Assembly: GCA_027577415.1 (NCBI GenBank)
Contig: JANBQS010000155.1
Location: 1 to 25,308, forward strand
Source of the DNA: Coemansia sp. RSA 922
Taxonomy: Eukaryota; Kickxellomycota; Kickxellomycetes; Kickxellales; Kickxellaceae
Direction of reading: 5' to 3'
Length of the DNA: 25,308 bases
Every line of letters starts with the position of its first letter. Within the stretch, counting starts at the first letter, position 1. Below the pieces are notes generated by a model. That model saw only the letters and a program-made list of their open reading frames with translations. It was not told the origin of the DNA and did no database searches. A program made the translations under genes and the position numbers. Positions 1 through 8,720 of this stretch are shown here, piece after piece.

Positions 1-294
1 CGATCAAGGACGATTGCAAGTTTCAGACCACGACCGACTTTATGACTATTCCTATTTAGAAATTGACTGGTTGATTATGTCACACGTACTCAATCTGGGA
101 TACTGTTCAACATTGGCGGCGTTCATCTTTGCCTTTTATGTATAAAAAGCTGTAAGGGGTTCGTCACGCGTACACTAGTCGCTGGCTTGTGTTCGTACCC
201 ATCATCATTCTTGCTGTTGTCTAGCTATTATCTGTTTGCGTCGCTTTACATGTACTGGAGAGTGTCTCGTATGAAATAAATACTATTACTGATA
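1..294. other. 5' flank of the aldose 1-epimerase gene
   Basis: No complete gene is visible. A short plus-strand frame (3-59) ends at TAG with the residues KDDCKFQTTTDFMTIPI and could be the C-terminal tail of a gene lying outside the window. A second frame (2-142) is also open, so neither can be trusted. The remainder looks like the promoter and leader of the epimerase. Confidence 0.5.
141..147 (+). promoter_or_regulatory. TATA-like box upstream of aldose 1-epimerase
   Basis: TATAAAA lies about 150 bp before the ATG at 295. It is the only good TATA match in this flank. The distance implies a leader of roughly 120 nt. Confidence 0.4.
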
Positions 295-1383
295 ATGCCA
301 CTGACAAAGCACGCTTTCAGCACTGACGGCAGCGTCGACGAGTACATACTCTCAAACAGTCGAGGAACTAGCGTCTATGTTACTACCTGGGGTGCGCGAC
401 TGACGCGGTTCATCATCGCGGACAAGAATAGCAAGCTGCGTGACATTGTTTCTGGCTTTGAGACGTACGAGCAATGGCAAGACTCGCTTTTGATCGACGA
501 CCCTTATTTCGGTGCAACGATTGGGCGAGTCGCCGGACGGATCCACCCTTGCGACTCTGTCACCATCGCTGGGCAACACTGCGTGTTGCCAGAGATTCAG
601 CCCAACAAGGTGTGTCTACATGGCGGTCACCAGGGGTTTGACAAGAAGATATTTACGGCTACTGACGTTTCGGCAGAACACGGCGTGGCAGCTGTAAAGA
701 TGGTGTATGTGTCGCCAGATGGAGAAGAAGGGTTTCCTGGAGAAATAGAGCTAAGCGTGACGTATTCGTTGGGCGATGACGACTCTCTGGCGATAAGCTA
801 TCACGGCGAGCTGACGAAGGGAACCGAGAGCGTATTCAATCCGGCCAACCACACGTATTGGAACCTGACTGGATTTGAGGAACCGACGGTACACAACCAC
901 ATTTGCTCGTTACCAGCTACGCATGTCATGGCCACCCACTCGGACCACCCTATGATCCCCACGGGCCAACTACAGTCGGTAATTGGGACCGCGCTGGATT
1001 TTGCCTCGCAACCACGCAAGTATGGTGATCGAATTGGCGAATTTGACAATGAAATCATGCGCGGATATGACCACGCATATGTGACCAGTACCATGCCAAC
1101 CGATCATTTGCGACTAGTAGCTTGTGTGTGGAGCGAGCTTAGCGGAATTCGACTCACTGTCATGACTGATCAGCCAGTGCTTGTCATGTATACGGGTAAC
1201 TGGATATCGGATAAACTGGTTGGCAAGTACGGCGTGAGGTATGGAAATCACTCGGCAGTCGCACTCGAAACCCAGCGTTTCACCAATGCCGTCAATATTC
1301 CAGAATACCGCGACCAAGTGCTACTGCATCCTGGCGGAGCTTTCGTCCACAAAGTTGTCTTTAAGCTAGATACTGTCAAGTAA
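295..1383 (+). CDS. GALM: Aldose 1-epimerase (galactose mutarotase)
   Basis: 362 aa, the usual length of a stand-alone mutarotase. The enzyme interconverts alpha and beta anomers of aldoses such as galactose and glucose, feeding the Leloir pathway in the cytosol. The family landmarks are in order: GATIGRVAGRI (about 73-83), the substrate loop NKVCLHGGHQGFDK with His109, NPANHTYWNLTG with the general acid His186, the sugar-binding GYDHAY with Asp259, and the C-terminal ALETQRFTNA with the general base Glu325. No signal peptide or membrane segment is present. The ATG at 295 gives a complete N-terminal strand and no upstream in-frame ATG is needed. It is a single enzyme, not the epimerase-mutarotase fusion of Saccharomyces Gal10. 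No other GAL gene lies in the window. Confidence 0.95.
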   Translation: MPLTKHAFSTDGSVDEYILSNSRGTSVYVTTWGARLTRFIIADKNSKLRDIVSGFETYEQWQDSLLIDDPYFGATIGRVAGRIHPCDSVTIAGQHCVLPEIQPNKVCLHGGHQGFDKKIFTATDVSAEHGVAAVKMVYVSPDGEEGFPGEIELSVTYSLGDDDSLAISYHGELTKGTESVFNPANHTYWNLTGFEEPTVHNHICSLPATHVMATHSDHPMIPTGQLQSVIGTALDFASQPRKYGDRIGEFDNEIMRGYDHAYVTSTMPTDHLRLVACVWSELSGIRLTVMTDQPVLVMYTGNWISDKLVGKYGVRYGNHSAVALETQRFTNAVNIPEYRDQVLLHPGGAFVHKVVFKLDTVK

Positions 1384-1524
1384 AGCTCCAGCAAGCGTGC
1401 GTGCTACTGCTATTCGCGCCACAAAATGACGTTGCTATAATTTCTGACAACGTTTCCGATTGGTCCTTGACCTTGCTATACAACGTTCTCTCTTTGCTGG
1501 CTGGCAGCTGCCGTTATTTGTGAA

Positions 1525-1621
1525 ATGAATTCTCATCATCACTAGTCGACGAGGGGCTTGTGCTCAGTTACTCTCTTTTTTTTTTGTTGGTTTAGTTACT
1601 TTATATTTAATGATAATTTAA
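1525..1621 (+). promoter_or_regulatory. Two short upstream ORFs in the leader of the GPI-type protein gene
   Basis: ATG at 1525 opens a six-codon ORF closed by TAG at 1543. ATG at 1610 opens a three-codon ORF whose TAA overlaps the main start as TAATG (1619-1623). If the transcript begins upstream of 1525, both would lower or gate translation of the main ORF; the overlapping TAATG could allow reinitiation. The transcript start is unknown. Confidence 0.35.
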
Positions 1622-2298
1622 TGAGACAACTGCTTATAATTGTTTTGTTGGCTGTGGTGGGCTTTGGTCTGCCTGGTGTGCTAGATATTGGTAAGTTGTT
1701 TGGCGGCGTTGGACTGCTTGATGGCGTCGAAAAGTTGCTCACAAACAACGATGCGTCTACACGAGCAACGGCATCGACTGGTTTGTCTCATAGCTCGGAG
1801 TCCGATACCACTCGCGACAGAGGAGAATCGGGCAGTCTGGTTGTGCCTCTGACAGTACATTCATCCACGCCAGCAGATGTATCCACTGACACGTCTAGCA
1901 GTCAGCGCTTGACCGCCAACAGTGACACTCTGGGGCAGAAGAGCCTACCCGAAGCAGGAACCAAGCAGTCGACTGGACAAGATACCTTGACTCTGAAAGG
2001 AGTTTCCGAGCTACACGCAACTTTTGAGGCTGTTGGCACTTCGGATGACGTGGGTGAGGACACAAGCAAGGCTGAGGCAGACGAGTCGCCTACTACTAGC
2101 AGCAGCGCACAAGAAGATAATGCGCCCAAGACTGTAGTTCATACGCAGTTTGTAGTCGTGGCCCCTGGTGAACGAAGCACGCTGGTAATTGCAGAGCCAG
2201 AGTCCTTTAGCGCTATGGACAATTCGGCCTACGAAGCAGCTCTGCCATTGTCGCCAATATGCATGACGTTGCTATCAGTTGTTATCACTCTTTTCTGA
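1621..2298 (+). CDS. Small Ser/Thr-rich secreted protein, putative GPI anchor
   Basis: 225 aa from the first ATG of the open frame, at 1621; the frame continues upstream to about 1558 but without an ATG. Residues 1-17 (MRQLLIIVLLAVVGFG) look like a signal peptide. The middle is rich in Ser, Thr, Asp and Glu and would be O-glycosylated. The last 18 residues (PLSPICMTLLSVVITLF region) are hydrophobic and end the protein, preceded by a small-residue stretch DNSAYEA, the pattern of a GPI-attachment signal. It is therefore probably a plasma-membrane or wall protein. No catalytic domain or known family is recognised. A donor-like GTAAGT at 1691 sits inside the frame, but splicing to the nearest good acceptor (1792-1793) breaks the frame, so it is left unspliced. 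It converges on the bZIP gene, with 117 bp between the two stops. Confidence 0.7.
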   Translation: MRQLLIIVLLAVVGFGLPGVLDIGKLFGGVGLLDGVEKLLTNNDASTRATASTGLSHSSESDTTRDRGESGSLVVPLTVHSSTPADVSTDTSSSQRLTANSDTLGQKSLPEAGTKQSTGQDTLTLKGVSELHATFEAVGTSDDVGEDTSKAEADESPTTSSSAQEDNAPKTVVHTQFVVVAPGERSTLVIAEPESFSAMDNSAYEAALPLSPICMTLLSVVITLF

Positions 2299-2358
2299 GA
2301 GTTTAATATATGTACTCTCATCTTTGGGTCACTAACTACGTCATTGAACATTTTGCGA

Positions 2359-2364
2359 AATAAA
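2359..2364 (+). terminator. AATAAA poly(A) signal of the GPI-type protein gene
   Basis: A perfect AATAAA lies 60 nt after the stop at 2298, in the short gap before the convergent bZIP gene. Confidence 0.5.
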
Positions 2365-2415
2365 AACAAAACGGGTGGATAAATCTGTACAAACTACTAA
2401 TTTTTTGCTAGCTTA

Positions 2416-4095
2416 CTAGTTGATGCCGTCCATGTTGCCTACAAACGAGTTGGCAACATTGGAAGTGACGACAACACCATTGGACACAGCCGACATATCA
2501 ACCGACGAGGATGGGTGGTGGTGATGGTAAGGGTTGGGCTGTGGCTGGTGGTAGAGCAGCGACTGAGGCGGCGGCCCTTGGAAAAGCATTGAAGGGCCGG
2601 TGGATGGATGAACCATGTGGTGGTGTTGTTGCGGCGGCGAGTTCATGCCCTGTGTTGAGAGCGGGAAAACACCTGTAGTGGCAGCAGTCACTACTGCCTG
2701 AGTCGAATTCATGGAGACATCCGAGCTCAAAAACTGCTGGACAGCAGAGCATCCGCAGTTGCGATGAGCAAGTAATTGGTTCTTCAGGATAAGCACCTCT
2801 TCCTTGAGCTGCGCCACGGCAATATGAAGCGAGCGATTCTGCATCGTGGCGTCTTCAGCCCGACGTTCTAGGTCTTGGATCCAAATCTTTTTCTTTTGTC
2901 TGCACTTGGACGCAGCTACACGATTGCGCTCGAGGAACCTGCGACGCCGTTGTTGCTCGATCGAGGAATTGACCATGTTGCCTTCTTCGTTTTCGCCACC
3001 ATGATGGCTGCTAGCACCCGAGGAAGTACTACGGCGGCTATTGGCGGGTGACAAGATAAAATTGCGTGTCGATGTTTCTACTCGGGGCTTTTGTACGCCG
3101 CCAGAGTTTACCCTGTTGTTGTGGTTAACAGGTGTCGAGAGCTGGTACGTCGATGCTCGGTCGCTTTCCACATTCCCGTTGCCCATGCTATCCCTCCGAG
3201 TGGTTCTGTCAGGCGAGTATCCCGACTCTTGATGGTGGTTCCAGTCCATGGATGAGACAAAGTCAGACAGAGCTGACTGAGCAGTGACTATCGCGGCTGG
3301 CGAGTGATCCTGCGAGAAGGCAGTTGAAGCGGCTGAAAGCAACGCTGTAGAGGCAAGGGTATGCATGTAGTCGCCGCGGCTAGTTGTCATATCGCTGGTA
3401 ATATAGCCAGCGTACGTTTGTGGCTGAGACGAGTATGCCTTGTGTGGCGGGGACGATGTAACTAGATACAAGAACAAAAAAGGGAGGGTGGAAAAGCTTG
3501 TAAAAAAAGTTAGCAAACAAGGGGGTTTTGAAATTCGAAAAAGCCAATGCAACAACAAAGGGTGCAGCGGTGTATAATTTAAAAATGCAAGTAGAAAAAG
3601 GGAGAAACGCTGAAAGCAAAGTGTTTCTCTCTCTCGGGCGACACATTCTGTATATATAAGACCAAGCACCAAAGTGATAAAGCAACGCTCAAGAGAATAT
3701 TATTCCGTCCAATCAACGTGGATGTGGAAGGGGGCGGCAGACGATTGCTGCAAAACTTGCTAGCTATGACGTAGTTGTGCAGGACAATAAGCGACGCGTG
3801 GTAGTAGCAGAAGGACTCCGTTGTCCCTCAAAGGAAGACATAGGCTTGGGTTGGGGGAAGCGAAAAAGGGACGGAGTGGGAGGCGTATCTCGGCGTAGCA
3901 TTGACAACAACACTCAGCCTGAGTGTAATGCGGCTGTAGCTGCACTAAGCAGGATAAATGGCAGATCTCACAATAACAAGGATTGCTGGCCATGCGTGTT
4001 TGCTGTTGTTGTTCAATTTCATAATAGATGGAGGCAAGCGACTGTTGGTACTTACTGTTGTTGTTGGTGGTGGAAGGAGTAAAAATGCCTGACAT
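2416..4095 (-). CDS. ATF1: bZIP transcription factor, Atf1/AtfA (ATF/CREB) type, two exons
   Basis: Nuclear stress-response activator of the Atf1/AtfA class, which binds CRE-like TGACGTCA and M26 ATGACGT sites as a dimer and is normally controlled by a p38/Hog1-type kinase. Exons: 4095-4056 (40 nt) and 3461-2416; intron 4055-3462 with donor GTAAGT, branch-like GCTAAC, a long pyrimidine tract and acceptor CTAG. Splicing keeps the frame and gives 361 aa starting [13 protein letters not shown]. The basic region is at about 184-208 ([18 protein letters not shown], with the N-x3-A-x-K-C-R DNA-contact pattern), followed by a zipper ending in LLAHRNCGC, a tail typical of Atf1 proteins. Several SP/TP sites in the N-terminal half could be kinase targets. 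The C-terminus is His/Pro/Gln-rich. Without the first exon, the frame would need an upstream non-ATG start and an implausible hydrophobic leader. A shorter form from the ATG at 3390 is possible. Confidence 0.9.
3651..3657 (-). promoter_or_regulatory. TATA-like box inside the bZIP intron, possible second promoter
   Basis: The minus strand reads CTTATATATACAG here, inside the 594-nt intron. An ATGACGT motif lies about 110 bp upstream (3766-3772). A transcript from here would have its first in-frame ATG at 3390 and would lack the N-terminal 37 residues. This rests on sequence motifs only. Confidence 0.3.
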
Positions 4096-4842
4096 GCGAC
4101 TGGTGTTGGTGAGAGAAACAATCAAGAATAAGCGGGAGGTTGATGTGCTGGATGGATGAATGAATGATGCAGTGGTGGGTAAGTGTGTCTTCTTATACTT
4201 CTTGCTGAGTAGCAAAAAAGGGAATTCCTTGTCTTCTTCTTACATGGCATTGAGGTTGCGTGCTAAGAGGCAAAGTCCAAGAGCGCCTTTCCCCCAACGA
4301 GCAAAGCAAAAAAGGGGATGACGTGGAGCCATGGAGCAAAGGGTTTCTTTGACAAATCCATCGGGCTGTGGACCCGCTTTCTCTTTACTTCAAAGCCCGT
4401 GTTCTTTTAAAAAGAATGACATCATTTCTTTTTAACCGTGCTTGCAAGGGCTAAAGTCATGACATCCTCCTTCGCATGCGCGTCTCTTCGGAAGCATGCC
4501 AGCAAAAGAAGGCTCTTTCTTCAAAGCACTTCGGTCGTCTTTCCAATCATCGCTTCTCGACGCGTTTCGCCTTGGAGACTTGCGTGTGTGCGTCAAGCTA
4601 GATGACTGCGACGCTTTTCAAAAGATGGGGGGGGGGGCGATTACCTACCCTACGTTTACGTCATAGCGCGGGCTGCACCAACCAACTGACCTGCATTGTT
4701 CTTGGCAAGACTACTCTGCCTTTACCAGAGCCTATTAAGCAAGCACGATCATCTACCCTCATCAGCCATGCACGTCATAAAGCATACGTTCTATTTGTAC
4801 ATATTCCGAAATCAATAAGATTCGAGGTTAGAATGATGGCTT
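4096..4842 (-). other. Intergenic promoter region of the bZIP gene
   Basis: Gap between the bZIP start (4095) and the VAC7 stop (4843), both on the minus strand. It holds a leader with a TATA-like TATAAG near 4190-4196, several CRE/M26-like sites (listed separately), a 10-bp inverted repeat at 4407-4435 and an 11-G homopolymer at 4627-4637. No gene or structural RNA is visible. Confidence 0.6.
4318..4778 (-). promoter_or_regulatory. Cluster of Atf1-type binding sites upstream of the bZIP gene
   Basis: ATGACGT or its complement occurs at 4318-4324, 4658-4664 (as part of TTACGTCA) and 4772-4778. A CRE-like TGACATCA is at 4417-4424. A further ATGACGT lies in the bZIP intron at 3766-3772. ATGACGT is the known M26 site bound by fission yeast Atf1-Pcr1. 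The only promoter this gap can serve is that of the bZIP gene, so autoregulation is a reasonable inference. Confidence 0.5.
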
Positions 4843-7200
4843 CTAAGCCGTGCTGAATAGCTGCTGAACCATGCGCCAGAGTGGTGGCATGGGAGGGCGA
4901 GGCAGGGTAATCGTGTCATCGTCATTCTCATCGCACCCCAGGCCAGCCGCAAAGGAAAAGTCCAGCGCAGTCGAATTGTCTGTAGGTAAATTGGCGAGCT
5001 TTGAGATACATATGCGCGCAGCATAGTTCCGCTGCCACAGCGTGTACTGCAGCGTACCGCGCACGGTCAAGTCGTAGGGCCCCTTCAACAGACGCCTCCA
5101 CTTTGCTGCATCAGAGCCTTCGTCATCCTCGCTAGCGCCGCCACCAAGCGAAGCGCCCGGGTGGTGGATACTTATTTGAGTTGTCTTCAGATCAGTCGCT
5201 GGTTTGGTCAGCGATCCAGGCGCAAACCGCATCGGATCTATGAGCTCATAGACGTTACCGAGGAGAATCGCCGGCTCGGTTTCGTTGGACATGAGTACAT
5301 TTCCAACGAGTGTCGTGTTGTTGGCCACTGCGGCGGCAGCAAACACGCCAATCTCTGCGCGCTCTATCAGTACTTCGCGGATGTTTGGGTTCGTAGACTG
5401 GATGTGAAGTATAAACAGCAATTCCTTCTCAGTGGCCAGAATATTCGATACGCGAATGGCCTCGACATCGACGAGTGGCGCAGAGGTAAAGTTGAATAGC
5501 GCCACCACGACAAATAGCCCAGTCAGTAGCAGCACAGAGTATAGTATAGCGCGCAGCACTTGCGCCACAGTAGTTCGGCGCTTGCGCTGTTGGCCCTGAT
5601 GCCTGCGGAATAGGGGCGTAGTCTCGGGATTCTCCTCTGACGATCCATAGTAAATGTTTGACTGGAGACGCCGACTATTACGCCGCGAGTACTGGTTGCT
5701 ATACGTCGACCGCAAGCCAGCTGGCTCGCCGTCCATGTCGCTTTCCTCGCTGGTCATTCCATAGTCGTTGTTTGACTGCGTCAAAATGCTAAACCGATGA
5801 CCAGCGCCACCGTTATTAGTGTTTGCATTTACGCTGGCGCTATTGAGGCCGCCACCACGTGCTGTGCGCCCCGCTCGCTTGCCCAGCCTGGCGCCAGAAG
5901 CAGCTGCGTGGTGGCTGCTCGGGTTGCTGCTGCTATTGTTGTTATTGCCGGCGGCGGCGTGTGCTGTTGTGCTCGAACTGTACGTAAGGCTGTAGCCGCC
6001 AGCTGGAATCGTACTACCGCCAGTGCTGCCCGTGCGCCCAACTCCAGAGCTATCACGACGGTCGTTATTGGCGCTTGCCATGTAAGTTGACAGCCGATGG
6101 CGATTCGAGCGTCGCTGCTTGCCCGTAGCTGCCGTCGTGGCTAGGTCGCCACGGTCTTCGTAGGACTCCTCGGGGATCGAAGAGCTAACGTGGAGGCTGC
6201 TGCGCGAATTTCGATAAATAAACTGCTCGTCGTCGTTGTTGTCAGAGTAGTTCTCCTCTTCGCTACCGCGGCTAGAAGCATTATTCTTGCCTGTGCGCGC
6301 GATGAGCCGCCGTCCCGCTCCCTTTGGTGCGCCCCCACCACTGCCACTTGCATTGGGATTGATGCTGGTAGCACGCTTGGCGGTACGTTTGCCAACTTTG
6401 GCGGATTTTCCGGCTTCACCACTTAGCTGCCGGTCGCCTTCCTCAGCCGGCGTATCGAGCGGAGTGCTGGCGCGTAGCGGGTATGCTGGTGGGTGTGTGG
6501 GTGTCTCTGAACCTAATGTGTTTGACTGAGCAGATCCTATGCCGCCGACTTTGTTGTCACGGCCGGATGAAGACACTTCACCGCTGCCAGGCTTGCTCGC
6601 CGAATTGTCAAGCACGTCGGCCGCTATCCGCGTCAATGATACGCTGCGTATCCCAACTGGTGGCTTTCCTGGCGCTGTTACAGCCGTTGTCGTAGTAGCG
6701 CGATCACTACCTGCCATCGTCGCAGATCCAACAGCATTACCTGTAACGCCTATTACAGATGGCGTACGTGATATCTGCGATGTACCCGATGAGAGCGGAT
6801 TGCTCGGAGCAACTGCGCCGTCAGCGAATGTCTCCTGCTGCAAATTACCAATGTCCGAGGGCGTTGCAACATTGGTCTTTTGTGTGCTCTCAGGAACGGC
6901 AGCAACGCCTTGGTCGCTGACGTAGTCTCTGGGAGTAGCGGCCGCTATTTCCTTTAGTAATTGTTCCTTTTGGCCCTTTTGCTCTTGCCGCTCGACCATT
7001 GCGCTGACACTCAGTACGTCTGGGAAAACTTGCAGCGGCTGGAAAAACGGCTGAGAAAGTGGACGCGGTGTAGTCTCTGGACGAAGCGATTTGCGGCGCG
7101 GATGCATAAACAGCCCCGCCTGCTCGTCCAATGCATGGTCGTCCAAATCGGTGAGCTGCTTTATCATGGTCTTGTGCTGTTGTTCGTCCTCGTCGCCCAT
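4843..7200 (-). CDS. VAC7: Vac7-like vacuolar membrane protein
   Basis: 785 aa, one exon, ATG at 7200. In yeast, Vac7 is a single-pass vacuolar protein that activates the Fab1 kinase and so raises PI(3,5)P2, controlling vacuole size and stress response. Here a long, low-complexity, basic and Ser/Asn/Gly-rich cytosolic part (1-545) precedes one membrane segment at about 549-570 (ILYSVLLLTGLFVVVALF), flanked on the cytosolic side by RKRRTT. The roughly 215-residue C-terminal part begins NFTSAPLVDVEAIRVSNILATE and has the beta-rich LEA2-like look of Vac7 lumenal domains. N-glycosylation sequons (N570, N627/N628, N639, N742) fall after the membrane segment, consistent with a lumenal C-terminus. 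The assignment rests on the C-terminal domain and topology; the N-terminal part is too variable to help. A CRE-like TGACGTC lies upstream at 7394. Confidence 0.8.
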   Translation of the reverse strand: MGDEDEQQHKTMIKQLTDLDDHALDEQAGLFMHPRRKSLRPETTPRPLSQPFFQPLQVFPDVLSVSAMVERQEQKGQKEQLLKEIAAATPRDYVSDQGVAAVPESTQKTNVATPSDIGNLQQETFADGAVAPSNPLSSGTSQISRTPSVIGVTGNAVGSATMAGSDRATTTTAVTAPGKPPVGIRSVSLTRIAADVLDNSASKPGSGEVSSSGRDNKVGGIGSAQSNTLGSETPTHPPAYPLRASTPLDTPAEEGDRQLSGEAGKSAKVGKRTAKRATSINPNASGSGGGAPKGAGRRLIARTGKNNASSRGSEEENYSDNNDDEQFIYRNSRSSLHVSSSIPEESYEDRGDLATTAATGKQRRSNRHRLSTYMASANNDRRDSSGVGRTGSTGGSTIPAGGYSLTYSSSTTAHAAAGNNNNSSSNPSSHHAAASGARLGKRAGRTARGGGLNSASVNANTNNGGAGHRFSILTQSNNDYGMTSEESDMDGEPAGLRSTYSNQYSRRNSRRLQSNIYYGSSEENPETTPLFRRHQGQQRKRRTTVAQVLRAILYSVLLLTGLFVVVALFNFTSAPLVDVEAIRVSNILATEKELLFILHIQSTNPNIREVLIERAEIGVFAAAAVANNTTLVGNVLMSNETEPAILLGNVYELIDPMRFAPGSLTKPATDLKTTQISIHHPGASLGGGASEDDEGSDAAKWRRLLKGPYDLTVRGTLQYTLWQRNYAARICISKLANLPTDNSTALDFSFAAGLGCDENDDDTITLPRPPMPPLWRMVQQLFSTA

Positions 7201-8720
7201 GGTTGGTCGAGTACGGAGTTGTGAAATGGACTAGAGTAAAATTAAAGAAAAATGGAAGCGTAGAATTCAAGCAGTGAGCGTTGGGTGAAATTGTAAAGCG
7301 CAAAAAGAAAATATTTGCTCCCCAAGAAAAGCAGTAGATGCAAACATCTGATTTACGCCCAATCAACCCCAGCTTTGCTCGTTCGCTCGCTTGTGACGTC
7401 GCCATATGACATATATATATGGCACGTTGTGTGCTCGATTGTTTGTAATCGCGATAACAAAGACACATGTATATAGTTAGAGCCATCCATTTTATCTACC
7501 GCTCTGCTGTAAACCCCTCCAAAGTTATTATATTGATGTATTTAACTTTTAATGTTTGCTTGTGCTTAACCTGTCTTACGATCATCTCGGGCGATTCTCT
7601 TGGTGTCACTGCTTCGGCGATTAAATCATTAATAATTCTCGTGTAACCCAGTCTCCGAAAGGAGTATTCTGCGGCCTGTCACCCCCCAAAAAAGCCTGCT
7701 GGAGCGTCCCTTGCCGCACGCCCACTCTGTCACTCTCTCTCTCGCGCTCTGGCCAAATACGGACACTCCGCCCATCCTTTGCCCCAATTTTGCCTTATCA
7801 TTCGTCATGGCGTGCACGCCCAACAAAAATAACACCACTGAGTGCGCTGTGCTGCCGTCCGGTGATGTAGTTGGTGCAATTAGCGCGAGGCCCGCTTTGA
7901 CAAAAAAGAAAAATTAAAAATAGTACCAAACATGGCAAAAATGTTGAATTAGCACAAGCCAATGCCCGCTGTACGCAGCCGCCCGATAGACTGATTGCGA
8001 TATAAATTGTGGCGAGAGCTCTTGTGCATATCAGCCAATGAGTGCGTCCGATCTATTTTAAAACATTTGTGCGCACTCCGACGGCGCCTGTTCGCGGGTG
8101 CTTTCAGCAGGCAGTGTACATCGATTTAGTTCCTGTGGAACCAATTAGCTGTTACACACACAGTCTCAACAGCGCTCAGCTACTCGTCAGCCCACAGTCA
8201 CTTGTACAATGTATTCTTGCTCTAGCCAATTAGTGTGGGCTGATAGAGAGCGGAAATATTCAATATCGTAGGGATTTACTTTGTGACCTTTCTTCAAAAC
8301 TCCCCCTATGTTCCGCTAGGACACATTTCACTAGCATTAAGGGGTGAGTACGAGTACTTTGTATAGAGAGAAAAATGTGCGGAACACAAGCATTGGGGGA
8401 GGATGTGCAGGTCCGGAGCCTCCCTTGCCTATAAAATCCCAGCTAAATTCGACGGAACAAACCAGCAAGATTTTTCTTCAGAGTCAACTACTCCTTTACA
8501 TTTTTCTTGGTACAAATACAGCGATAGCGCCCACTTTTCCACGCGCCCTTCTGTTTGCTTGCTTCTCTTATTTCCCTTGCACATATCTTTCTTTCTTGGA
8601 TCGCTTTTGCTTTTTTTGCTTATACTCCTGCTACATCTTTTGATACGGATAAGCACTAAAACATTTGGCACATATATATAGCCTAATTTCCCTATATCGA
8701 CATTCACAAAAAGATCAAAA
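7201..8720. other. Long divergent promoter region between VAC7 and the mucin gene
   Basis: About 1.5 kb with no convincing gene; open frames here are short and mostly lack an ATG. On the VAC7 side: a TATATATATA run (7411-7420), a near-CRE TGACGTC (7394-7400) and an inverted CCAAT box. In the middle: a CT-rich patch (about 7726-7750), and CCAATTAG at 8141 and 8226. An inverted repeat TCAGCCCACA/TGTGGGCTGA spans 8187-8243. On the mucin side: TATAAAA at 8430-8436, then about 150 bp of strongly CT-rich sequence and a second TATA at 8672. CT-rich blocks just upstream of the start are common in strongly expressed fungal genes. No tRNA or rRNA is seen. Confidence 0.6.
8672..8680 (+). promoter_or_regulatory. 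Proximal TATA box of the mucin gene
   Basis: ATATATATA lies 41-49 bp before the ATG at 8721, after a CT-rich block. The implied leader is very short and A-rich (CACAAAAAGATCAAAA before the ATG), typical of a strongly expressed fungal gene. TATAAAA at 8430 is an alternative. Confidence 0.5.

Noticed and set aside
1691..1793. Possible intron in the GPI-type gene (GTAAGT to CATAG)
   Set aside because: Removing 103 nt shifts the frame and gives an early stop; the unspliced frame is complete with plausible signal and anchor ends.
1426..2275. ATGACGTTGCTAT repeated at 1426-1438 and 2263-2275, flanking the GPI-type gene
   Set aside because: A 13-bp repeat is expected several times by chance in 25 kb, and one copy lies in coding sequence.
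7807..7917. Short plus-strand ORF (MACTPNKNN...)
   Set aside because: Only 36 codons, no recognisable features, no supporting signals.
8403..8681. Plus-strand frame of 92 codons upstream of the mucin
   Set aside because: It spans the CT-rich promoter and both TATA boxes; its hydrophobic tail is a product of the pyrimidine tract.
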